Positions 1 to 8,725 of a stretch of 64,000 nucleotides of DNA are shown here, one piece after another. The DNA comes from Polaribacter sp. Hel_I_88. GTDB lineage: Bacteria > Bacteroidota > Bacteroidia > Flavobacteriales > Flavobacteriaceae. The position numbers were made by a program, and so were the translations under genes. The notes under the pieces were generated by a model. That model was not told the DNA's origin and ran no database searches. It saw only the letters and a program-made list of their open reading frames with translations. The first letter of the stretch is position 1; every line of letters begins with the position of its first letter. Location of the stretch: NCBI RefSeq assembly GCF_000687935.1, contig NZ_JHZZ01000001.1, forward strand, positions 1,488,001-1,552,000, written 5' to 3'.

Positions 1-1245
1 TAAGTTTTTATTGGTTTTTGCCAATTCAACTTTATTGTAAACTGCAGTTTTTAAACTGTCGTTAAATTGTAAATAATCGGTATTTCTATCTCCATAAGTT
101 TTTAGCCAATTTCTATCTTTATAGCCTAAATAACTATCTTTAATTGTATTTGTAATCGTGTTAAAAGCATTTCCATTCATTTGATTCGTCAATACAACAA
201 TTCCTAAATCCAAATCAGGAATCATGGTAAATTGTGTAACTGTGCCTAACAAACCACCTGTATGATATACTTGTTTGTAACCTCCTTTTACATCTGTTAA
301 AAACCAGCCTAATCCATATCCTCTAAAATTGGAATTGTACCAATCTCCTTTTCCAACTTTTAAAGGCGTTTGCAATTGCCAAAGTTCATGAAATTGATTT
401 TCGCTTAACAATCTTTTTCCTTCTGCTGTTACTGCATCATTCATTAAAAATTTTGCCCAAGTTAGCATGTCTTTTACGTTGCTTACAATTCCTCCAGCAG
501 CGTTTGCAGTTTCGCTCCAATCATGTGGAATTTGTACAACTTTGCCTTCTGTTCTTGTGTGTGCATCAATAATATTTGTTTTGTTGGAAACTCTATTGTA
601 AGATGCTTTGCTGTTAGTCATCCCAACAGGTTGCATAATTTTTTGTTCGATAAATTCTTCCCAAGTTAAACCACTGACTCGTTTTAAAACTTCTCCAGCA
701 ATAATAAACATGTTGTTGTTGTAAGCAAATTCGCTTCTAAAAGAACTTTCTGGTTGTAAATATTTTACATTGTTGATAACGTCTGTTACTGTAAAATCAT
801 TTCCTTCAGGAAAAAACATTAAATCTCCAGCGCCTAAAGCCATTCCACTTCTATGTGTTACTAAATCTCTAACCGTAAATTGGTCTGTAACCCAAGCATC
901 ATATAATTGAAATTCAGGAATGTGTTTTCTTACTTTATCATCCCAATTTAGTTTACCTTCATCAACCATCATTGCCAATGCAAAACAAGTAAATCCTTTG
1001 CTGTTAGAGGCAACACCAACTAAAGTGTTTTCGTTCATTTCCTTTTTATTTGTAAGTGAACGAACTCCAAAACCTTTGGTATAAACCATTTCCCCATCTT
1101 TTAAAATACCGACAGAAATACCAGGAACATCAAAAGTTGTTAAGGTATTTTGTATGAGTTTATCTAACTCTTTTTCTTTGATTTGTGCTGAAAACGCTAA
1201 GGAAAATGCTAAAAATAAAAAAGTAAATAGTTTTGATAATTTCAT
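1..1245 (-). CDS. Serine hydrolase, beta-lactamase/PBP family (3' end outside window)
   Basis: The leftward frame opens at the ATG at 1245 and stays open for 415 codons to the window edge, so the C-terminus is missing. The protein starts with a signal peptide (KLFTFLFLAFSLAFSAQ), which points to the periplasm or export. The three signatures of class C beta-lactamase-like serine hydrolases are visible: ASNSK (SxxK, nucleophile and base), AYNNN (YxN) and YHTGG in place of the KTG box. After the last motif the frame continues for roughly 65 residues, so an additional C-terminal domain is likely. Members of this family include esterases, D-aminopeptidases and DD-peptidases. The substrate cannot be told from sequence, and antibiotic resistance should not be assumed. 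Confidence 0.85.
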   Translation of the reverse strand, partial: MKLSKLFTFLFLAFSLAFSAQIKEKELDKLIQNTLTTFDVPGISVGILKDGEMVYTKGFGVRSLTNKKEMNENTLVGVASNSKGFTCFALAMMVDEGKLNWDDKVRKHIPEFQLYDAWVTDQFTVRDLVTHRSGMALGAGDLMFFPEGNDFTVTDVINNVKYLQPESSFRSEFAYNNNMFIIAGEVLKRVSGLTWEEFIEQKIMQPVGMTNSKASYNRVSNKTNIIDAHTRTEGKVVQIPHDWSETANAAGGIVSNVKDMLTWAKFLMNDAVTAEGKRLLSENQFHELWQLQTPLKVGKGDWYNSNFRGYGLGWFLTDVKGGYKQVYHTGGLLGTVTQFTMIPDLDLGIVVLTNQMNGNAFNTITNTIKDSYLGYKDRNWLKTYGDRNTDYLQFNDSLKTAVYNKVELAKTNKNL

Positions 1246-1315
1246 AATTGCTAGGTTCTTTTAAAGTTGAAATATACATATTTTCATTATATTTAAAGAA
1301 ATTATATATTATTAA

Positions 1316-1347
1316 CCCACTAAAAGGTTTTGAATTCTTTGAAGGAT
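1316..1347 (+). repeat. Degenerate REP-like repeat upstream of RAYT
   Basis: This 32-nt stretch just before the transposase gene resembles the perfect palindrome at 1979-2011 in order and orientation (CCCAC, AAAAGG, TTTTGAA, CTTTGAAGGAT against CCCTC, AAAGGG, TTTTAAA, CCTTTGAGGGAT). It is a decayed copy, so the gene sits between two related repeats. Confidence 0.5.
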
Positions 1348-1362
1348 GAAGTAAGATAAATT

Positions 1363-1965
1363 ATGAGAGAAATTGAATCTATAAAAACTGATCATTATTA
1401 TCATATTTATAATAGAGGAAATAATGGAGAAGATTTATTTTATAATGACAAGAATTATTTTTATTTCTTGAAATTGTACAAAAAACATATATTTCCTATT
1501 GCAGAAACTTTTGCTTGGTGTTTATTGAAAAATCATTTTCATTTATTGGTTAAAATAAGAAGTGATAAAGAAATCTGCAGTAATTTTTCTATTAATATTG
1601 ATAAAGTTGATAAAAAACCATCTCAACAATTTTCTAATTTATTTAATGCCTATGTTCAAGCAATAAATAAACAAAATAATAGACATGGTTCTTTATTAGA
1701 AACACCCTTCAAAAGAAAAGAAATTAAAGATGAAAAGTACTTGAAAAGTTTAATCATTTATATTCATAATAATCCAATTGAGCATAATTTTGTAAAATAT
1801 TTAAAAGATTATAAATGGAGTTCTTATAGTTCTTTAATTTCGAATAAAGGAACTAATATTGAGAGAAACAAAGTAATTGAGTTATTTGATAATAAAGAAA
1901 ATTTTGTCTTTGCACATCAACAAAAAATTAATATTATTGGTATTGAGAAAAGTTTACATATCTAA
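1363..1965 (+). CDS. REP-associated tyrosine transposase (RAYT, Y1 family)
   Basis: A 200-residue protein of the IS200/RAYT Y1 transposase superfamily, which nicks single-stranded DNA at REP hairpins. Visible marks are the N-terminal YHIYNRG segment (near residue 13), the metal-binding NHFHLLV motif (near residue 57; the second HUH histidine is replaced as in many Bacteroidetes members), and a helix with IIYIHNNPIEH (near residue 130) followed by YKWSSYSS. Two REP-like palindromes flank it, at 1316-1347 and 1979-2011, as expected for a RAYT with its substrate hairpins. No transposon ends or target-site duplication were seen, so it is probably a domesticated single gene rather than an active insertion sequence. 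Confidence 0.88.
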   Translation: MREIESIKTDHYYHIYNRGNNGEDLFYNDKNYFYFLKLYKKHIFPIAETFAWCLLKNHFHLLVKIRSDKEICSNFSINIDKVDKKPSQQFSNLFNAYVQAINKQNNRHGSLLETPFKRKEIKDEKYLKSLIIYIHNNPIEHNFVKYLKDYKWSSYSSLISNKGTNIERNKVIELFDNKENFVFAHQQKINIIGIEKSLHI

Positions 1966-1978
1966 ATTTTATATACTA

Positions 1979-2011
1979 ATCCCTCAAAGGGTTTTAAACC
2001 CTTTGAGGGAT
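1979..2011. repeat. Perfect 16-bp-arm palindrome (REP-like) after RAYT
   Basis: The arms ATCCCTCAAAGGGTTT (1979-1994) and AAACCCTTTGAGGGAT (1996-2011) are perfect reverse complements around a single T. The element lies 13 nt after the RAYT stop codon. It could be the REP substrate of that enzyme, a transcription terminator, or both. It lacks the long T-run of a classical terminator, which favours the REP reading. Confidence 0.7.
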
Positions 2012-2046
2012 ACAAATTCTAAAGGATATAATAATTAAAAAAGGGA

Positions 2047-2832
2047 GTGATAAAATCAATACTTTTTAAAAATGCAAACATTTCTTTTTCTGATGAAGGA
2101 AAAGGTAGAGCAGTTGTGTTCATTCACGGATTTTTAGAAAATTCTACTATGTGGAAAAATATAATTCCTGCACTTGTTGCAAATAATAGAATTATTACGG
2201 TTGATATTTTAGGACATGGAAAAAGTGATTGTTTGGGTTATGTACATTCTATGGAGCTTTTTGCAGAAACTATTGAAGCTGTTTTACAACATTTAAAAAT
2301 AAGAAAGTATATTTTGGTTGGCCATTCCTTAGGAGGTTATATTTCTATGGCTCTTGCCAAAAATAATCCACTTAAAATAAAGGGTTTGTGTTTGTTAAAT
2401 TCAACTTCTAATGCAGATTCTGAAGAGGTGAAAATTAGAAGAATTCGTGCAAATAAAATGGCTCAAAATAATTTTGAAAATTTAGTGAAAATGTCTTTTT
2501 CAAACTTATTTAGTGTAGAGAGTAGAACTACTTTTAAAGATGAAATTAAGTTGGCTTTGCAAGAAGCTTTACAAACACCAATTCAAGGATATATTGCTGC
2601 AAACGAAGGTATGCGAATTCGCCCAAATAGAAATCATATTTTATCAGAAAATAATTTTCAAAAATTAATTATTGTTGGTGAAAAAGATCCTGTTTTAGAT
2701 GCAGAAACTGCTAAAATAGAGGCTAAAAAAACAAATTCTCAACTTATTATTTTATCTGGTGGACATATGAGTCACATCGAAAATAAAGAAGAATTAATTA
2801 AGGTTTTAAAAGTGTTTTTAAAAGGCTGTTAA
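2047..2832 (+). CDS. Alpha/beta-fold hydrolase
   Basis: A 261-residue single-domain alpha/beta hydrolase, probably cytoplasmic since no signal peptide is seen. The oxyanion-hole motif HGF is at 27-29, the nucleophile elbow GHSLGG at 92-97 (Ser94), a likely acid is Asp214 in GEKDPVLD, and the catalytic His is in GGHMSH (240 or 243). The start is a GTG at 2047, the first start codon after an in-frame TAA at 2032 and preceded by AAGGG. The gene converges with the MFS gene across only 31 bp. The substrate is unknown; esterases, lactonases and MenH-like lyases share these motifs. Confidence 0.85.
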   Translation: MIKSILFKNANISFSDEGKGRAVVFIHGFLENSTMWKNIIPALVANNRIITVDILGHGKSDCLGYVHSMELFAETIEAVLQHLKIRKYILVGHSLGGYISMALAKNNPLKIKGLCLLNSTSNADSEEVKIRRIRANKMAQNNFENLVKMSFSNLFSVESRTTFKDEIKLALQEALQTPIQGYIAANEGMRIRPNRNHILSENNFQKLIIVGEKDPVLDAETAKIEAKKTNSQLIILSGGHMSHIENKEELIKVLKVFLKGC

Positions 2833-2863
2833 ATTTCATTATTATTATAAAATTGGCAATGCA

Positions 2864-4024
2864 TTAATTGTTCTTTCTCAATCCAAACAGCGCCAAACCA
2901 AAAGCAATACTCGTTAAAACTGCTAAAAAAACATAACTCATTACCAAATTGCTAAAATTAGAGATGGCTCCTAAAATTACTGGACCTACTAAAAAGCCAA
3001 CAAAACCAATTCCAGACACAATTGAGATAGCAAAAGAAGTCTCTAGTTTTTCATTTTTACCAGCCAATCTGTAAATTTCAGGAATAATTACAGAAAGCCC
3101 AAAACCTAACAACCCAAAACCAAAAAGACTGGCATAATAGTTTGTTGTTATAATTGATGCATACGCAAAAACTGCAACTAAACTGGCAAATAAAATCGTT
3201 TTTCTAGAACCTAATTGTTTGCTAAATCCATCGCCTAAAAAACGACCAAGAGTCATGGTTAAAGAAAATATTACAAACCCTAAACCTGCTTTTCCATTGG
3301 TAACTTTTACAACATCAAAAAGATATAAATTACTCCAGTGTTCTACTGCACCTTCATTAAATAGAATAATAAATGCAATTATAGATAATGCTAAAAGAGG
3401 TTTTATATTTTTGAAAAAAGAGCCTTTTGTTTTATCCTCTTTTTTCTCATCAACCAAAATAGTAACATAGTTTTTAGCCAGAAATAAATTTGAAACAATT
3501 ACAAAAGTGGAAATCGCTAAAATATGGATTTGAGGATTTGAATACTGACTCATATAAAAAGTTCCTACAGAAGCACCCACAAAACCACCCAAACTAAAAA
3601 AGCCATGTGCAGCAGACATAAAATTCTGTTGTTCTCTTTTTTCGATAGTTGCTGTTAATGCATTTAAAGAAACATCTGTGAATGCAGAAAATACGCCAAT
3701 TGTAAATAAAGAGCCACAAAGCAATATATAACTTGGTGCTAACAGCGGTAAATTATAAACTACAGCTAAAGCAATAATGCCAATTTTGGTTGATTTCCCT
3801 AAACCTATTTTGTTATTAATTCTTGGTATAAAAGGTATTGCAATCAACAAACCTAAAGCTGTAAAAAACAACGCAAAACCAACCTCTGCATCATTTAAAG
3901 CAAATTTAAGTTTGATAAATGGAATGTAAAGAATCCATGTACCAATTAAAATATTGATAGACGAAAACACCCAAGCAGGCGCAAAATAAATTAGGTTAGA
4001 AAGAATTAAACGTAATGATTTCAT
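2864..4024 (-). CDS. MFS transporter
   Basis: A 386-residue polytopic inner-membrane protein with about twelve hydrophobic segments and the Major Facilitator layout of two six-helix halves joined by a charged loop (DEKKEDKTKGS, near residue 193). The loop between helices 2 and 3 carries RINNKIGLGKSTK, equivalent to the family's motif A. It resembles sugar/drug-type MFS proteins of the FucP/YbjJ kind, but the substrate is not recognisable. It lies 30 bp downstream of thiL on the same strand and may be cotranscribed. Confidence 0.85.
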   Translation of the reverse strand: MKSLRLILSNLIYFAPAWVFSSINILIGTWILYIPFIKLKFALNDAEVGFALFFTALGLLIAIPFIPRINNKIGLGKSTKIGIIALAVVYNLPLLAPSYILLCGSLFTIGVFSAFTDVSLNALTATIEKREQQNFMSAAHGFFSLGGFVGASVGTFYMSQYSNPQIHILAISTFVIVSNLFLAKNYVTILVDEKKEDKTKGSFFKNIKPLLALSIIAFIILFNEGAVEHWSNLYLFDVVKVTNGKAGLGFVIFSLTMTLGRFLGDGFSKQLGSRKTILFASLVAVFAYASIITTNYYASLFGFGLLGFGLSVIIPEIYRLAGKNEKLETSFAISIVSGIGFVGFLVGPVILGAISNFSNLVMSYVFLAVLTSIAFGLALFGLRKNN

Positions 4025-4054
4025 TAAAAATGATACTAATAAATTACGAAAAAA

Positions 4055-5104
4055 TTAATCTTTCTGTAAAGAATTCCAACCTTGTGCTTTCAATTCAATT
4101 TCTTGGTTTGCTCTTGTAACCAATTGTAGCCCTTGATTTTCTGCAGTAATATGTCCAATAATAGAGAAATGTGGATTTCCTTTTATCTTATCAAAATCGG
4201 CAATTGGCACTGTAAATAACAATTCGTAATCTTCACCACCACTTAAAGCAACCATGGTTGAATCTAATTCAAATTCCTCACACGTGGAAATTACTTGAGG
4301 ATCTAAAGGTAATTTCTCCTCATAAATTTTACAACCAACTTTGCTTTGTGTACAAATATGAAAGAGTTCAGAAGATAATCCATCAGAAACATCAATCATA
4401 GAAGTTGGTTTAACTTCTAACTCTTTAAGCAAACCAGCAACATCTTTACGAGCTTCAGGTTTTAATTGACGCTCAATTAAATAGGTATAACTATCTAAAT
4501 CTGGCTGATTATTTGGGTCAACTTTAAAAACTTGCTTTTCTCTTTCTAATACTTGCAAACCTAAATAAGCTGCACCTAAATCACCAGAAATCACAATTAA
4601 ATCGGTTTCTTTTGCAGTGTTTCTATACACAGCTTCACCTTTATCAACCTTACCAATAGCAGTTACAGAAATTAAAATTCCTTTGGTAGATGAGGTTGTA
4701 TCTCCACCAACTAAATCAATAGTATAGGTTTCACAAGCTAGTTGAATTCCTGCATATAATTCTTCAATTGCTTCTAAAGGAAAACGATTAGAAACTGCAA
4801 TTGATACTGTAATTTGTTCTGCAACACCATTCATTGCATACACATCACTCAAATTAACCATCACAGCTTTATAACCTAAATGTTTTAAAGGCATGTAACT
4901 TAAATCAAAATGGACACCTTCAATCAACAAATCTGTAGTAACTAAAGTTTGCTTTTCTGAGGCGTCTAAAACTGCAGCATCATCTCCAACTGCTTTTATG
5001 GTTGATGAGTTTGCTACTTTAAAATATTTTGTAATATGATTGATCAAGCCAAATTCTCCTAATTCAGCTAATGACGTTTTTTGCGTATTTTTATCTTCTA
5101 ACAT
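4055..5104 (-). CDS. thiL: Thiamine-monophosphate kinase
   Basis: ThiL uses ATP to turn thiamine monophosphate into thiamine diphosphate, the last step of the cofactor pathway. The AIRS/PurM-like fold shows in AVGDDAAVL (nucleotide/Mg site, near residue 50), ATTDLLIEGVHFDL-like sequence after it, NLSDVYAMNG, VGGDTTSS, DVSDGLSSE and the C-terminal SGGEDYELLFT. I prefer the ATG at 5104 (MLEDKNTQ) over an upstream in-frame ATG at 5140, because the added 12 residues (SLFLECTYLCK) are outside the conserved family. The length from the chosen start, about 349 residues, is normal. It is divergent from the lipoprotein operon at 5263. Confidence 0.92.
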   Translation of the reverse strand: MLEDKNTQKTSLAELGEFGLINHITKYFKVANSSTIKAVGDDAAVLDASEKQTLVTTDLLIEGVHFDLSYMPLKHLGYKAVMVNLSDVYAMNGVAEQITVSIAVSNRFPLEAIEELYAGIQLACETYTIDLVGGDTTSSTKGILISVTAIGKVDKGEAVYRNTAKETDLIVISGDLGAAYLGLQVLEREKQVFKVDPNNQPDLDSYTYLIERQLKPEARKDVAGLLKELEVKPTSMIDVSDGLSSELFHICTQSKVGCKIYEEKLPLDPQVISTCEEFELDSTMVALSGGEDYELLFTVPIADFDKIKGNPHFSIIGHITAENQGLQLVTRANQEIELKAQGWNSLQKD

Positions 5105-5155
5105 TTTGCAAAGATAAGTACATTCTAAAAATAGACTCAATTACTTTAAATATCA

Positions 5156-5190
5156 TTTGCTTAAAAATCAAATTATAAATCTTATTTTTG
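5156..5190 (+). promoter_or_regulatory. Candidate Bacteroidetes sigma-A promoter
   Basis: TTTG at 5156-5159 and TATTTTTG at 5183-5190 fit the Bacteroidetes consensus (TTTG ... TAnnTTTG), although the 23-nt spacer is at the long end. It points into the lipoprotein operon beginning at 5263. Confidence 0.45.
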
Positions 5191-5262
5191 GATTAGTAAT
5201 TGTGTTTAATTTTTAATTGCAATACTTTCTATAAAAAAAAAATATCTCTCAAAATTAAAAAT

Positions 5263-6516
5263 ATGTTTAAAAAAGTCTTCTTTTTATTGATGTTGGTAGC
5301 ACTTAGCTGCTCAAAAGAAACAATTGAAACTCCAACATTGGTAGATCCAGTAGTTCCTGAGAGTTTAATAGTAAAATGTGAAAATGGCATGGCTGGAATA
5401 TATCCTTGTAATGATTACGATTTATTGGCACAAATAAGTTTAGAAGATTTAGATCCTACAGCAACAGTTTCATCAAATTTAGGAGGAAATGATTCTTGGG
5501 GATGGACAGATGCAACAACAACTAAAGAATATGTTTTAATGGGGTTAAATTCTGGGGTTTCTTTTGTAGATATTAGCAACCCAACAGTACCAATTGTTCT
5601 TGGTTTTTTACCAACAGCAACCGTAAATAGCGATTGGAGAGATGTTAAAGTTTATAATAATCACGCTTTTGTGGTTAGTGAAGCTGCAAATCATGGCATG
5701 CAAGTTTTCGATTTAACACGTTTAAGAAATGTAGCAAATCCACCAGAAATTTTTACAGCAGAAACTACTTTAACAGATTTTGGAAATGCACATAACATTG
5801 TAATTAATGAAGCTTCAGGATATGCGTATGCTGTAGGAACTTCACAAGCAAGTGGAGGGCCACTTTTTATCAACATTCAAAACCCAATAAATCCTGTTAT
5901 AGAAGGCAGTTTTAGTGAAGGTGGTTATTCACATGATGCTCAAGTTGTAAATTATAATGGGCCAGATGCAGATTATGCATCAAAAGAAATTATGGTATCT
6001 AGCAATGGAGAAAGATTTGGAACCAATGAAGTTGTTATTGTAGATGTAACCGATAAAAATAATCCTGTTGAAATTTCTAAAATAACCTATGCAAATGAAG
6101 CCTACACACATCAAGGTTGGTTTACAGAAGATCAGCGTTATTTTATTGTTGGCGATGAATTAGATGAAGTTGAAGGGAAGGTTGATAAAACTAGAATCTT
6201 AATTTTCGATTTATTAGATTTAGACAATCCTGTTTTATCAAGCGAATATTTTGGGCCAACTGAAGCGATAGATCATAATGGTTATGTAAAAGAGAACACC
6301 TATTACCAAGCAAATTATACTGCTGGTGTAAGAATGATTGATATTACTGATGTTAGCAACAAAAACTTAAATGAAATTGCATTTTTTGACACACATCCAG
6401 AAAATAATAACACTTCTTTTCAAGGAGCTTGGAATGTATATCCATATTTTACAAGCAATGTTATTGTAGTAAGTGATATAGAAAGAGGGTTGTTTTTAGT
6501 CAAAAAATCTGAATAA
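5263..6516 (+). CDS. Choice-of-anchor B family lipoprotein (LVIVD repeats)
   Basis: A predicted lipoprotein of about 417 residues: the signal LLMLVALSC ends in a lipobox cysteine, so it is likely attached to the outer membrane or cell surface. The body has repeated propeller blades of the LVIVD type (GVSFVDISNPTVP, LFINIQNPINP, VVIVDVTDKNNPV, LIFDLLDLDNPV, VRMIDITDVSN). This arrangement is typical of the choice-of-anchor B family, whose molecular role is not established. I choose the ATG at 5263 rather than an upstream frame start at 5200, because only the former places the signal peptide at the N-terminus. The next gene starts 6 bp later, so the three lipoprotein genes probably form one operon. 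Confidence 0.85.
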   Translation: MFKKVFFLLMLVALSCSKETIETPTLVDPVVPESLIVKCENGMAGIYPCNDYDLLAQISLEDLDPTATVSSNLGGNDSWGWTDATTTKEYVLMGLNSGVSFVDISNPTVPIVLGFLPTATVNSDWRDVKVYNNHAFVVSEAANHGMQVFDLTRLRNVANPPEIFTAETTLTDFGNAHNIVINEASGYAYAVGTSQASGGPLFINIQNPINPVIEGSFSEGGYSHDAQVVNYNGPDADYASKEIMVSSNGERFGTNEVVIVDVTDKNNPVEISKITYANEAYTHQGWFTEDQRYFIVGDELDEVEGKVDKTRILIFDLLDLDNPVLSSEYFGPTEAIDHNGYVKENTYYQANYTAGVRMIDITDVSNKNLNEIAFFDTHPENNNTSFQGAWNVYPYFTSNVIVVSDIERGLFLVKKSE

Positions 6517-6522
6517 TAATTA

Positions 6523-7851
6523 TTGAAATTGATAAAAAAAATAAGCTTTTTAGCAATACTCTTTTTATGTATTCATTGTTCAAAAGATGAAGAATCAGAA
6601 AACCCTACAACAAATTTAAGAGAAACCGAATTTGTTACAACTTTTGGTGGTTCTAAAAATGATGTTTTTCAGTCGGTTGTAAAAACTGCTGACGGAGGTT
6701 ATGCAGTTTTAGGCTATACACAAAGCAACGATTTTGACATATCTAATAAAACAAACGAAAGTTTTGATTTTTGGTTGCTAAAATTTTCTGCTGATGATAA
6801 TTTACTTTGGAGCAAAAATTTTGGAGGTTCAGATGATGATAGAGGTTATGATATTGTTGCAACTCAAGATGGTGGTTTTGCACTTTTAGGTTTTAGCAAA
6901 AGTTCAGATGGAGATGTTTCAGCAAACAAAGGAAATCAAGATTTTTGGTTCTTAAAAATCACTGCAAATGGTACTATTTCTTGGCAACAAACATTTGGGT
7001 ATTCAGGTTCAGATTCTGGTACTACCTTTATACAAACTTCGGATTCTGGCTATTTAATCACGGGTGTTTTAGATGTTTCAGCTTCTAATGGACAAGGAAA
7101 TTCTAAAAGTGCTCAAAAACATGCTGGTGGAGATGTTTGGGCAATTAAACTAACTAATTCTGGAGAGTTAGAATGGAGTAAATATTTTGGAGGTTCTTTT
7201 ACAGACACACCTTTTGGTGCTGTTGAAACTACAGATAATAATTATATAATTGCAGCTTCTTCTGATAGTGACGATTTTAATATTACAAATAATAAAGGTA
7301 CCTACGATTTTTGGGTTTTAAAGATTTCTAGTGATGGAAATTTAATCTGGGAAAAAAGTTTTGGAGGTTCAGAAATTGATGAACCAAGAGGGATTACAAC
7401 TACAAACGATGGTAATTTTGTGATTGTTGGCGATACAAGAAGTCAAGATAAAGATGTAAGTATAAACAATGGAGGTGCCGATTTATGGATTTTAAAAATT
7501 TCTGGTGATGGGAATTTAATTTGGGAAAAAACATATGGAGGAAGTAATTTTGATGTAGCAAGATCCATATCTAAAACTCAAGATAATGGATTTATTATTG
7601 CAGGAAATTCACGAAGTTCAAATTTAGATTTTACAAACCAAGGTCAAAATGATGCTTGGATTTTAAAAGTAGATAATTCAGGAAATAAAGTTTGGCAAAA
7701 ATTTGTTGGTGGCTCACAAAACGAGTTTTTATTTGATGCCATAGAATTAAATAGTCAACAAATAATAGCTGTTGGCGAAAGTAGTAGCTCAGACAATCAA
7801 ATACCTGAAAACAAAGGTTTTTCTGATGGTTTAATCATCAAAATAAAATAG
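6523..7851 (+). CDS. Repeat-containing lipoprotein, beta-propeller-like
   Basis: A 442-residue lipoprotein starting at TTG (6523), with signal ISFLAILFLCIHC ending in a lipobox cysteine. The rest is built of about eight repeats of roughly 50 residues, each with FWxLKxSxxG, a following W, then FGGSxxD and GGFxxxGxSxS elements (for example DFWLLKFSADD, FGGSDDDRGYD, DLWILKISGDG). Such repeats fold as propellers or delta-60-like solenoids in secreted Bacteroidetes proteins. It is cotranscribed with its neighbours (gaps of 6 and 3 bp). No enzymatic motif is visible, and a binding or structural role at the surface is an inference. Confidence 0.75.
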   Translation: MKLIKKISFLAILFLCIHCSKDEESENPTTNLRETEFVTTFGGSKNDVFQSVVKTADGGYAVLGYTQSNDFDISNKTNESFDFWLLKFSADDNLLWSKNFGGSDDDRGYDIVATQDGGFALLGFSKSSDGDVSANKGNQDFWFLKITANGTISWQQTFGYSGSDSGTTFIQTSDSGYLITGVLDVSASNGQGNSKSAQKHAGGDVWAIKLTNSGELEWSKYFGGSFTDTPFGAVETTDNNYIIAASSDSDDFNITNNKGTYDFWVLKISSDGNLIWEKSFGGSEIDEPRGITTTNDGNFVIVGDTRSQDKDVSINNGGADLWILKISGDGNLIWEKTYGGSNFDVARSISKTQDNGFIIAGNSRSSNLDFTNQGQNDAWILKVDNSGNKVWQKFVGGSQNEFLFDAIELNSQQIIAVGESSSSDNQIPENKGFSDGLIIKIK

Positions 7852-7854
7852 AAA

Positions 7855-8622
7855 ATGAAAAAAATAATCATGTTTTTTTTGATAACAATTGCATTTTCGA
7901 CTTGTAAAGATGAAACAGATTGTTGTGTAAATCCATCAAAAAGTGTTTCCTTAAAATTTACGCATAATTGGGATGGAACTAATATCAGTGCATCAGATTT
8001 TAACAACTTTAAATTCAGCACTAAAAATGGCGAATCTGTTAGCATTACACGTTTACGCTATGTAATTTCTAACATTAGACTTATCAATGGGAATGAAATT
8101 TTTACTTTTAGTGATTATAATTTAATTGATATAGGAGAAGAAAAAGGACTCAGTTTAACTTTACCTGAACAAATATTTCCTGGCAGTTATCAATTAAAAT
8201 TTACGTTTGGTTTTGCAGATGAAGATAACATGGATGGTGTTTATCAAGATTTAAATTCGGCTTCTTTTAATGTTCCAGGAATGCTGGGTGGAGGTTATCA
8301 TTACATGCAATTTGATGGTAAATATAAAGATACCAACAATGCTGATGCCAATTTTAATTATCATGCAATTAGAGCTGTAGATAGGTCAGATCCAAATAAT
8401 TTAATTTTTCAAGACACTTCTTTCGAAGTTGATTTGGGTACTTTGAGTTTTATAAATGATTCAGAAATTACCATAAAAGCAAATATTGCAGAATGGTTTA
8501 AAAATCCAAATACTTGGAATTTAAATGAACTAAACACAGTTTTAATGCCAAATTTCGATGCTCAACTTTTAATGAGCGCTAATGGGAAATCAGTTTTTTC
8601 TTTAGGTGAAGTTGCTCAGTAA
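7855..8622 (+). CDS. MbnP-like lipoprotein
   Basis: A 255-residue lipoprotein (signal IIMFFLITIAFSTC, lipobox Cys) that matches the MbnP family by the sequence pattern LKFTHNWDG near the start, ITRLRYVISNIRL, GSYQLKFTFGFADEDNMDG and GGGYHYMQFDGKY. MbnP proteins are periplasmic or surface proteins usually encoded beside an MbnH di-haem peroxidase that oxidises a tryptophan to kynurenine for copper binding. No MbnH gene is found here, so the metal role is uncertain. It is the last gene of the three-lipoprotein operon, followed by a hairpin at 8628. Confidence 0.8.
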   Translation: MKKIIMFFLITIAFSTCKDETDCCVNPSKSVSLKFTHNWDGTNISASDFNNFKFSTKNGESVSITRLRYVISNIRLINGNEIFTFSDYNLIDIGEEKGLSLTLPEQIFPGSYQLKFTFGFADEDNMDGVYQDLNSASFNVPGMLGGGYHYMQFDGKYKDTNNADANFNYHAIRAVDRSDPNNLIFQDTSFEVDLGTLSFINDSEITIKANIAEWFKNPNTWNLNELNTVLMPNFDAQLLMSANGKSVFSLGEVAQ

Positions 8623-8627
8623 TATGT

Positions 8628-8674
8628 AAAAACTACATGAATCTTTGTTTAAAACAGAGAATCATGTAGTTTTT
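8628..8674. terminator. Bidirectional terminator hairpin
   Basis: Arms AAAAACTACATGA (8628-8640) and TCATGTAGTTTTT (8662-8674) are perfectly complementary, and the interior TCTTTGTTT/AAACAGAGA nearly pairs as well. It lies between two convergent genes, the MbnP-like gene and the helicase, and has A and T runs suitable for both directions. Confidence 0.8.
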
Positions 8675-8725
8675 AAAAAATAATTTTAATTTGCTAAATT
8701 TCTTTACTGATAGATAAAAAGAAAT

